Positions 27,563-35,001 of a stretch of DNA of 64,000 nucleotides are shown piece after piece. A program made the translations under genes and the position numbers. The stretch is from contig NZ_BMHH01000004.1 in assembly GCF_014640615.1 (NCBI RefSeq), positions 124,001-188,000 on the forward strand, written 5' to 3'. Numbering within the stretch: the stretch's first letter is position 1; the number at the start of each line of letters is the position of its first letter. The notes beneath the pieces are model-generated. The model was not told where the DNA came from, searched no databases, and was given only the letters and a program-made list of their open reading frames with translations. Source of the stretch: Paramesorhizobium endophyticum. Lineage in GTDB: Bacteria; Pseudomonadota; Alphaproteobacteria; Rhizobiales; Rhizobiaceae.

Positions 27563-28852
27563 ATGTCCGTGATGCTTCAGAGACGTGCTGTCCTTACAGC
27601 AGGTTTGGCCGCATTTTCGCTCGCTGCTCTGGGAGGAGGGCGGGCCTTTGCGCAGGCCACGCGGTTGCGCATGCTCTGGTGGGGCTCGCAGGAGCGGGCC
27701 GACCGCACCAACAAGGCCATCGAGGCCTATAAAAAGGTGAAGCCGGACCTCACCATCGCTGGCGAATTTGCCGGCTGGAGCGATTACTGGCCGCGTCTTG
27801 CAACGCAGGTCGCGGGGCGCAACGCCCCCGACCTGATCCAGATGGATTACCGCTATATCTTTGAATATGCCCGCCGCGGCGCGCTTGCCCCGCTCGACGA
27901 ATATCTTGGCAAGGGCCTCAACATCACTGATTTCGGCGCGATGAATATCGATTCCGGGCGGGTTGACGGCAAGCTCTACGGCATCAATCTCGGCGTCAAT
28001 TCAAGTGCGCTCATGTTCGACCGCGCGGCTTGGGAAAAGACCGACGCCACGCCGCCCTCCGACGTCAAGACCTGGGAGGAATTCGCCGAAAACGCCGCCA
28101 AATTCGGCAAGAACAAGCCGAAGCCCGGCTATTACGCCACGGCGGATGCGAGCGGACTGGAGCCCAGCCTTGAATGTTGGCTGCGCCAGCAGGGCAAATC
28201 CCTCTACACCACGGATGGGAAGATCGGCTATGGTGCGGACGACGCGGCCAAGTGGTTCGCCATGTGGGCGAAGATGCGCGAAGACGGCGCCTGTGTACCC
28301 GCGGACATTCAGGCGCTGGACCAGCTCAATATCGAAACCAACGCGCTGACGACAGGCAAGGCGGCGACGGCCTTCGCTCATTCCAACCAATTCGTCGGCT
28401 ATCAGGCGCTGAATAAGGCCAAGCTATCGCTCGCTGCCTATCCGAAAGTCTCAACAGACGGGCCTTCCGGCCATTATCTGAAGCCGTCGATGCTGATCAG
28501 CGTTGCCAATGGCAGCAAGGGCATCGAGGACGCCATCGGCTTCATCAATTTCCTCGTCGCGACACCTGAAGGCGTCGATATTCTGGGTGTGGAGCGCGGC
28601 GTTCCGGCGTCCGCCTCCATGCGCGACCAGCTGGCCGGGAAACTCGACGATGTGAGCAAAAGCATGGTGCAGTACATTGCCGATATCACCCCCGGCGCTG
28701 GTGAGTTGCCGCCCGCTCCGCCGCCCGGCGCGGGCGAGTTCGCCTTCGCGCTGAAACGCGTGGCGGAGGAAGTGGCATTCCAGCGGATCACGCCGGAGGA
28801 GGGTGGCGTCCGTCTCGTTCAGGATGCGGAAAATATCGTCAAGCGAAAGTAG
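27563..28852 (+). CDS. Sugar ABC transporter substrate-binding protein, family 1
   Basis: Periplasmic sugar receptor of 429 residues. The N-terminus MSVMLQRRAVLTAG with a following hydrophobic stretch and AFAQ cleavage site contains a twin arginine, so export by the Tat route is possible. The mature protein begins LRMLWWGSQERADRTNKAIE, typical of family 1 sugar binders, and has APDLIQMDYRYIFEYARRG. GGAGGAGG eight bases before ATG 27563 decides the start. It is the first gene of the plus-strand operon under the candidate TetR operator. The sugar cannot be predicted. Confidence 0.9.
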   Translation: MSVMLQRRAVLTAGLAAFSLAALGGGRAFAQATRLRMLWWGSQERADRTNKAIEAYKKVKPDLTIAGEFAGWSDYWPRLATQVAGRNAPDLIQMDYRYIFEYARRGALAPLDEYLGKGLNITDFGAMNIDSGRVDGKLYGINLGVNSSALMFDRAAWEKTDATPPSDVKTWEEFAENAAKFGKNKPKPGYYATADASGLEPSLECWLRQQGKSLYTTDGKIGYGADDAAKWFAMWAKMREDGACVPADIQALDQLNIETNALTTGKAATAFAHSNQFVGYQALNKAKLSLAAYPKVSTDGPSGHYLKPSMLISVANGSKGIEDAIGFINFLVATPEGVDILGVERGVPASASMRDQLAGKLDDVSKSMVQYIADITPGAGELPPAPPPGAGEFAFALKRVAEEVAFQRITPEEGGVRLVQDAENIVKRK

Positions 28853-28858
28853 CAGCTT

Positions 28859-29815
28859 ATGACGGCTTACTCCGAATCCATAGCCGGGGAGGGGCGCGCG
28901 GCGGCGTCTGCCCCGAAAAAAGCGGGGCTGAAACGGATTTTCAGCCGGAATATCCATGCCTATTTGTTCCTTTTGCCCTGGTTCGTCGGTTTTTTCGGGC
29001 TGACGCTCGGGCCGGCGCTTGCCTCGCTCTACCTGTCCTTCACCAATTACGATTTGCTGCAATCGCCGGACTGGGTGGGCGCGGCAAATTATGTGCGCAT
29101 CGCCACGGCGGACCCGAAATTCGCGGCGGCGATGCAGGTGACATTCACCTATGTGCTCTTGTCGGTGCCGTTGAAACTCGCCTTCGCGCTGCTCGTAGCG
29201 CTCGCCTTCAATCGCGGCATAAGGGGGCTGACGCTTTACCGGGCGATTTTCTACCTGCCGTCGCTGCTCGGCTCCAGCGTCGCCATCGCCGTGCTCTGGC
29301 GGCAATTGTTCGCCTCCGATGGCCTCATCAACATGACGCTGTGGAAGCTCTTCGGCTATGAGGGGCCGAGCTGGATTTCCAACCCGGACTATTCGATCTA
29401 CACGCTTGTCATCCTCTCGGTATGGCAGTTCGGCTCGCCGATGATAATTTTCCTCGCCGGGCTCAGGCAGATTCCGCAGGATATGTATGAGGCGGCGGAA
29501 ATGGATGGGGCGAGCAAGCTGCGCCAGTTCTTCCGCATCACCCTGCCGCTGCTGACGCCCGTTATTTTCTTCAACGCCGTGATCCAGACGATCGACGCCT
29601 TCAAGGCCTTTACCCCCGCCTTCATCATTTCGGAAGGCACGGGCGGGCCGATCAACTCGACGCTGTTCTACACGCTCTATCTTTATCAGGAGGCGTTCGG
29701 CTTCTTCCGCATGGGCTATGCCTCGGCGCTCGCCTGGATTTTGGTGGTCATCATCTCGCTGTTCACGGCCTTTTCCTTCCTCTCGGCGAAATATTGGGTG
29801 CATTACGATGACTGA
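28859..29815 (+). CDS. Sugar ABC transporter permease (MalF/UgpA type)
   Basis: Inner-membrane subunit of 318 residues with six membrane helices after a 35-residue cytoplasmic N-terminus. The opening helix AYLFLLPWFVGFFGLTLGPA and the docking loop YEAAEMDGASKLRQFFRITL (EAA motif) are typical of MalF-type sugar permeases. It starts six bases after the binding-protein stop and its last eight bases overlap the next permease gene. Confidence 0.92.
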   Translation: MTAYSESIAGEGRAAASAPKKAGLKRIFSRNIHAYLFLLPWFVGFFGLTLGPALASLYLSFTNYDLLQSPDWVGAANYVRIATADPKFAAAMQVTFTYVLLSVPLKLAFALLVALAFNRGIRGLTLYRAIFYLPSLLGSSVAIAVLWRQLFASDGLINMTLWKLFGYEGPSWISNPDYSIYTLVILSVWQFGSPMIIFLAGLRQIPQDMYEAAEMDGASKLRQFFRITLPLLTPVIFFNAVIQTIDAFKAFTPAFIISEGTGGPINSTLFYTLYLYQEAFGFFRMGYASALAWILVVIISLFTAFSFLSAKYWVHYDD

Positions 29816-30680
29816 CGCCGTCTCCACCCGTCCCGGCGCGACGCCGCAGCGTTCGCCCATGAAATCGGTGCTGCTGCATGGCGTGCTGGTCGCGGCGTCC
29901 TTCGCCATGCTTTACCCGATCCTCTGGATGATCTCCGGCTCGTTCCGGCCGCAGGATGAGCTGTTCGGTTCCACTTCGCTCATCCCGTCCTCCGTCGATT
30001 GGGGTGGATATATCCGTGGCTGGACCGGGTTGCAGGTCAGCTTTGGGCGGTTCTTCTGGAACTCGTTCTTCATCGCGGTGCTGGCGACCATAGGCAATGT
30101 CGTGGGCTGCTCGCTCGCCGCCTTCGCCTTCGCCCGCCTGCGCTTCGGCGGGCGGAATTTCTGGTTCGCGCTGATGCTGGGCACGCTGATGCTGCCCTAC
30201 CACGTCGTCCTCATCCCGCAATATATCCTGTTCCTGAAGCTTGGCTGGGTGAACACCTCGCTGCCGCTGATCGTGCCGAAATATCTGGCGACGGATGCGT
30301 TCTTCATCTTCCTGATGGTGCAGTTTTTCCGTGGCATCCCGCGCGAGCTGGACGAGGCGGCGATCATGGATGGGTGCAGTCCGTTCCGCATTTACTGGAA
30401 GATCATGCTGCCGCTTTCCATGCCGGTTCTCGCCACCGCCGCCATCTTCGCCTTCATCTGGACATGGGACGATTTCTTCGGCCCGCTGATCTATCTCAAC
30501 GACATCGACACCTACACGGTCCAGCTCGGCCTGCGCTCCTTCGTGGACTCGACCGGGAGTTCCGACTGGACGGCGCTGTTCGCCATGTCCAATCTCTCGC
30601 TGGTGCCTGTCTTCCTGTTTTTCCTGTTCTTCCAGCGCTTGCTGATCGAAGGCATCGCCACAACCGGCATGAAGCGGTAA
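29808..30680 (+). CDS. Sugar ABC transporter permease (MalG/UgpE type)
   Basis: Second membrane subunit, 290 residues, with six helices; MLYPILWMISGSFRPQDE is the characteristic MalG-type start and RELDEAAIMDGCSPFRIYWK the docking loop. ATG 29808 overlaps the preceding gene by eight bases; a frame reaching further upstream is only read-through in the previous gene. Pairs with the ATPase encoded four genes downstream. Confidence 0.92.
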   Translation: MTDAVSTRPGATPQRSPMKSVLLHGVLVAASFAMLYPILWMISGSFRPQDELFGSTSLIPSSVDWGGYIRGWTGLQVSFGRFFWNSFFIAVLATIGNVVGCSLAAFAFARLRFGGRNFWFALMLGTLMLPYHVVLIPQYILFLKLGWVNTSLPLIVPKYLATDAFFIFLMVQFFRGIPRELDEAAIMDGCSPFRIYWKIMLPLSMPVLATAAIFAFIWTWDDFFGPLIYLNDIDTYTVQLGLRSFVDSTGSSDWTALFAMSNLSLVPVFLFFLFFQRLLIEGIATTGMKR

Positions 30681-30696
30681 CCCCTAGGGCATTCCC

Positions 30697-31710
30697 ATGA
30701 AACCAGTCAAATTCGCCATTATCGGCATCGAACACGACCACATCTTCAGCCAGACGGCCTGTCTCCTGAATGCAGGCGCGGAGCTTGTGGGCTTCCATGC
30801 GGCGGAGAATGCTATTTCCCGCAGCTTTGCCGAAAAATACCCCGATGTTCCGCGCGTCGATGATCCCCGCCGCCTTATCGATGACGAAAGCATCGATCTC
30901 ATCGTCACCACAGCGGTGCCCGACGAGCGTGCCGGGATCGCCATCGAGGCGATGCGCGCGGGCAAGGACGTCATGGCCGACAAGCCCGGCATGGTGACGC
31001 TGGCGCAGCTTGAGGAGGTCAAGCTCGTACAGGCCGAAATGGGCCGGATCTATTCCATCCTCTATTCGGAGCATCTGGAAAACCGCGCGACCGTCAAGGC
31101 GGGCGAACTCGTCGCCTCAGGGGCTATCGGCAAGGTGGTCTCCATCGCCGGTTTCGGGCCGCATCGCCTCCGCGCGCCGACGCGGCCCGAATGGTTCTTC
31201 GAGCGGCAGCGTTCCGGCGGCATTCTCGTCGATATCGCCTCGCATCAATGCGAGCAGTTCCTGTTCTTCACCGGGGCTGATAGTGCCGAGATTCTTTCGG
31301 CAAATGTCGCCAACCGCGCCCATCCGCAATGGCCGGGCCTGCAGGATATGGGCAGTATTCACGTTACGACCGGCGAGACCGACGGGTTCATCCAGGTCGA
31401 CTGGTTCACGCCGGACGGGCTGCCAAGCTGGGGTGACGGGCGGCTCTTCATATCAGGCACGGAAGGCGCAATCGAGATCCGCAAGAACATCGATATTTCA
31501 GGGCGCGAGGGCGGCAATCACCTCTTCCTCACCGACCGGCAGGGCGTGCGGTACATGGACTGCTCACAGGTTCCCTTGCCCTATGGCCCGCAGCTTCTCG
31601 CCGACATTCGCGAGCGGACGCAAACCGCCATGCCGCAGGCGCGTTGCTTCGCCGCGATGGAACTGGCGCTGAAAGCCCAGGCCCTCGCCGAGGGGAACCG
31701 TCATGGCTAA
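30697..31710 (+). CDS. Gfo/Idh/MocA family oxidoreductase (3 of 4)
   Basis: Dehydrogenase-like protein of 337 residues. The nucleotide-binding start is degenerate: KFAIIGIEHDHIFSQTACLL lacks the usual G-x-G-x-x-G, but VTTAVPDERAGIAIEAM and the ADKPGMVTL block (in place of the EKP motif) keep the fold. The C-terminal domain contains GGILVDIASHQCEQFLFFTG with the catalytic-type histidine. Loss of the glycine motif and of the EKP glutamate suggests altered cofactor use or a non-redox role. The start overlaps nothing; a 16-base gap follows the permease gene. Confidence 0.8.
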   Translation: MKPVKFAIIGIEHDHIFSQTACLLNAGAELVGFHAAENAISRSFAEKYPDVPRVDDPRRLIDDESIDLIVTTAVPDERAGIAIEAMRAGKDVMADKPGMVTLAQLEEVKLVQAEMGRIYSILYSEHLENRATVKAGELVASGAIGKVVSIAGFGPHRLRAPTRPEWFFERQRSGGILVDIASHQCEQFLFFTGADSAEILSANVANRAHPQWPGLQDMGSIHVTTGETDGFIQVDWFTPDGLPSWGDGRLFISGTEGAIEIRKNIDISGREGGNHLFLTDRQGVRYMDCSQVPLPYGPQLLADIRERTQTAMPQARCFAAMELALKAQALAEGNRHG

Positions 31711-32770
31711 GCGCTACCGGGTCGGCATCATCGGCTGCGGCATCGGCCGGTCGCATATCGTCGAGGGCTATGCGCCGCATGGCGACAAGTTCGAAGTGGT
31801 GGCGCTCTGCGACCTCGACGAGGCGCGCCTCAACTCAGTGGCGGATGAATTCTCCGTGCCGCGCCGCACCGTTTCGTCGGATGAGCTCATCGCCATGCCT
31901 GATATCGACATCATCGATATCTGCACGCCGCCGGCGCCCCACACCCGCCTCATCCTGGAGGCGCTGGCGGCAGGCAAGCACGTCGTTTGCGAAAAGCCGT
32001 TGACCGGATCGCTTCTCGAAGTCGATCAGGTGATGGCGGCGGAAAAGACGGCGCGGGGCGTGCTGATGCCGATCTTCCAGTACCGCTATGGGGAAGGCGT
32101 CGCGCAGGCCCGCCGCATCATCGAGAGCGGCATTGCGGGCAAGCCCTATGCAGGCACCGCCGAAACCTTCTGGAAGCGTACGGCGAGCTATTACGACAAT
32201 CCATGGCGTGGCCGTTGGGCGACCGAGCTTGGCGGGGTGCTGATGACCCACGCCATCCATCTCCACGACATGCTGACCCTTCTCATGGGGCCGGTCAGCC
32301 AAGTATTCGGGCGCGTCGCCACGCGGGTCAACGCCATCGAGGTGGAGGACTGCGTTTCGGCAAGCCTGCTTATGAAGAACGGTGCGCTCGTCTCCTTGAC
32401 GGCGACGCTCGGCGCACAGGAGGAGATCAGCCGACTGCACCTCGCCTTCGAGAACGTCACCTTCGAGAGCAACCACGCCGCCTATTCGCCAGGCGACGGC
32501 CCTTGGCGGATTGTGCCTGCAAATGAGGAGGTCGCGCGGCAGATCGAGACGCTGTTGAAGGATATGCCGCCGGTGGGGCGGCGCTTCACCGGGCAGATGG
32601 AAGCCTTCTACCACGCGCTGGAACAGGGCGAGAGGCCGCCGGTGACCGCGGAGGACGCTCGGCGCTCGCTCGAACTCCTCGCCGCGATCTACCACTCGAG
32701 CGAAACCCGCACCGATATCGCCCTGCCGCTAGGGCAGGATCATCCGAAATACAAGACGTGGCGGCCGTAG
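31703..32770 (+). CDS. Gfo/Idh/MocA family oxidoreductase (4 of 4)
   Basis: Canonical family member of 355 residues: YRVGIIGCGIGRSHIVEGY at the NAD(P) site, DICTPPAPHTRLILEAL, then VVCEKPLTGSLLE with the catalytic lysine, and GGVLMTHAIHLHDMLTLLMG with the histidine. It starts eight bases inside the previous gene. A dehydrogenase of this type could oxidise a hydroxyl of the imported glycoside or polyol. It is followed by repeat copy 3, then by the ATPase gene. Confidence 0.87.
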   Translation: MAKRYRVGIIGCGIGRSHIVEGYAPHGDKFEVVALCDLDEARLNSVADEFSVPRRTVSSDELIAMPDIDIIDICTPPAPHTRLILEALAAGKHVVCEKPLTGSLLEVDQVMAAEKTARGVLMPIFQYRYGEGVAQARRIIESGIAGKPYAGTAETFWKRTASYYDNPWRGRWATELGGVLMTHAIHLHDMLTLLMGPVSQVFGRVATRVNAIEVEDCVSASLLMKNGALVSLTATLGAQEEISRLHLAFENVTFESNHAAYSPGDGPWRIVPANEEVARQIETLLKDMPPVGRRFTGQMEAFYHALEQGERPPVTAEDARRSLELLAAIYHSSETRTDIALPLGQDHPKYKTWRP

Positions 32771-32790
32771 AGATGATTGTTTTGATGGAA

Positions 32791-32946
32791 GCGCCAAGCC
32801 CTCGTCCTTCGAGGCTTCGCTGCGCTACGCACCTCAGGATGAGGGCTATTGCGGCGGCGCAACCCTTCACCCTCATGGTGAGGTGCGAGCCTGACCCTGA
32901 GCTTGTCGAAGGGGAAGGGGAGCCTCGAACCACGAGGGTGAAGGGC
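32791..32946. repeat. Palindromic intergenic repeat, family A, copy 3 (diverged)
   Basis: Same block order as copy 2 (gcgccaagccctcgtccttc, acctcaggatgagggct, cttcaccctcatggtgaggt, gcctcgaaccacgagggtga), with an additional segment gaccctgagcttgtcgaagg in the second half. It lies between the last dehydrogenase gene and the ATPase gene, inside what otherwise reads as one operon. Confidence 0.8.
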
Positions 32947-33008
32947 GCACAGTTGTTTCCGTGTAGATAAGATTCTTTAAGTTAAAAGAAGTGGGAGGAG
33001 GAAACAGC

Positions 33009-34088
33009 ATGGCAGCAAGCAGCATCACACTCGAAAAAATCGTCAAGCGATACGGCTCCCTGCCGATCATCCATGGCATCGATCTGCAGATCGAGCCGGG
33101 CGAATTCACCGTATTCGTCGGGCCTTCCGGCTGCGGCAAGTCAACGCTGCTGCGGATGATTGCGGGGCTGGAGGAAATATCCGGCGGCGATCTGCGCATC
33201 GACGGCGAGCGAGTCAACGACTTGGCCGCCTCCAAGCGCGGCATCGCCATGGTGTTTCAGTCCTATGCGCTCTATCCGCATATGACTGTATACAAGAACC
33301 TCGCCTTCGGTCTCGAAACTGCCGGCTACAAGAAGCCGGAAATCGAGGCGCGGGTGAAAAAGGCGGCGGACATCCTCCAGATCGGCCCGCTCCTGCAACG
33401 CAAGCCGAAAGCGCTTTCCGGCGGGCAGCGACAGCGCGTGGCGATTGGCCGGGCGATCGTGCGCGAGCCCCGGATTTTCCTTTTCGACGAGCCGCTGTCG
33501 AACCTCGATGCGGAACTGCGCGTACAGATGCGCGTCGAGCTCGCCAAGCTGCACCAGCAATTGGGCTCCACCATGATCTATGTGACCCACGACCAGGTGG
33601 AAGCCATGACCATGGCCGACAAGATCGTGGTCTTGCGCGAAGGGCGCATCATGCAGGCGGGAAAGCCGCTTGACCTCTATAACAACCCGGCCAACCAGTT
33701 CGTCGCCGGCTTCATCGGCTCGCCCAAGATGAATTTCCTCACCGCCCGCCTCACGCCCGAAGACGCCTCGCGCCGCACCATCGAGGTGGGCGGAAGCCGT
33801 ATTGTTCTGCCTAAGCCGGTGGAGGCCAGGGCGGATGAAACCCTGACCTTCGGCGTTCGTCCGGAGCATCTCAATCCGCAGGAACAGGAGGCTTCGCTCG
33901 GGAGCGCCTCGGTGCAACTGGTCGAGCATCTCGGGGGCTCGACGGTGGTCTATGCAAGCACGCCGACGCGCGACCCCGTAACGATGCTCCTCGACGGCCA
34001 GCGCCCGATCCGCATCGGCGACACCATACCCTTCGGCTTCGACCTTGCCCAGACGCATCTGTTCGGCGCGGATGGGCGGCGGATTTAA
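33009..34088 (+). CDS. Sugar ABC transporter ATP-binding protein (MalK/UgpC type)
   Basis: Nucleotide-binding subunit of 359 residues for the importer encoded upstream. Walker A GPSGCGKST (about residue 37), signature LSGGQRQRVAIGRA, Walker B FLFDEPLSNLDAEL and the H-loop YVTHDQVEAM are all intact; the C-terminal regulatory OB domain ends LFGADGRRI. ATG 33009 with GGGAGGAGG seven to eight bases ahead is chosen over the earlier GTG at 32991. The palindromic repeat before it may uncouple its expression from the rest of the operon. Confidence 0.92.
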   Translation: MAASSITLEKIVKRYGSLPIIHGIDLQIEPGEFTVFVGPSGCGKSTLLRMIAGLEEISGGDLRIDGERVNDLAASKRGIAMVFQSYALYPHMTVYKNLAFGLETAGYKKPEIEARVKKAADILQIGPLLQRKPKALSGGQRQRVAIGRAIVREPRIFLFDEPLSNLDAELRVQMRVELAKLHQQLGSTMIYVTHDQVEAMTMADKIVVLREGRIMQAGKPLDLYNNPANQFVAGFIGSPKMNFLTARLTPEDASRRTIEVGGSRIVLPKPVEARADETLTFGVRPEHLNPQEQEASLGSASVQLVEHLGGSTVVYASTPTRDPVTMLLDGQRPIRIGDTIPFGFDLAQTHLFGADGRRI

Positions 34089-35001
34089 AGTGGCTCCTGT
34101 TTCGATGGAATCGCTGGGTGCGGGTAGCGAGGCAATGGTTGAGCCTTTTTGTGCCTGACGCAGAAATCCATGGCGCGACTGCGAAGCAGCTGTACCCATA
34201 TAACGGCGCCAATTCTACTTATGATAGTTCATTGTATCAATTTATACTCTAATTAGTTGCGAATCGTGGGCGATTATACGGCGAATCGTTTCGGTCATCG
34301 GATGTTTGGCTTTTTCGTGGTTTTTGCCGCGGCAACAAATTCCGAAGATAATTCATGTGGCGTATTGTCGCATATTGTCTCGCGATCATGCAGGCCGGCT
34401 GTGCGGATTTGGAAGTTCTCCCTTGTAATTGTCCGCTTCGCGCGCGCGATGGGCATGGCTCCACCCCAAGCGGAAAGCGCCGGTTTCCCTCGCAAAAATG
34501 TGGGTAGCCGCCGGTCCCGGTGCTGCGCTGCAACATGCGCTGATAAGTTGAATTTGACATTTATTTTACACAAATACGACTGATCGATTTGATCGCAACA
34601 GCATATTTACCGATCGCTAACGAATATTATTGCTGATCTACAGCGCGGGCCAAATATAAAGCCACAATACGCTCTCTGCCAGCCATGCCTGATGCCGGCA
34701 CGAAGTCTGCGCCTCAAATATTATGTCCTTCTTATACAATCAGTGCGGGTTGACACTACGTACCCGGCGTTGGTAGGCGAGTCATGCCTTGTAATGGGGG
34801 CCTTCATGGTGAAAGCCATGTTGTCGTAGTGGCTGAACAAGTCATCTGCGCGTGTGGTTTGGTATCGGATCGCGTCTGAAAAGACGTTTCAAGTATCGCG
34901 ATACAAGACGACCCTCTTCCCCATCCATTTTTGCTTGTCCTCGAACGTACACGTCTTTGGCGTGCGCGAACGGCCCTGTATGTCTGCAAAAGGATAGAGA
35001 A
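34089..35001. other. Long intergenic region before the autotransporter gene
   Basis: No open frame here has believable family features. From about 34200 to 34260 and 34550 to 34680 the composition is clearly more AT-rich than the genes around it. Two TTGACA hexamers (34553-34558 and 34750-34755) could be -35 boxes but have no convincing -10 partner. The length suggests a long leader or several regulatory sites for the autotransporter. Confidence 0.4.

Noticed and set aside
20385-32946. Repeated blocks considered as a CRISPR array or insertion sequence ends
   Set aside because: The copies are kilobases apart, are internally palindromic with no regular spacers, and no cas or transposase gene is nearby.
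32991-33008. GTG at 32991 as the start of the sugar ABC ATPase
   Set aside because: The codons GTG GGA GGA GGA form the ribosome binding site itself; the ATG at 33009 is correctly spaced.
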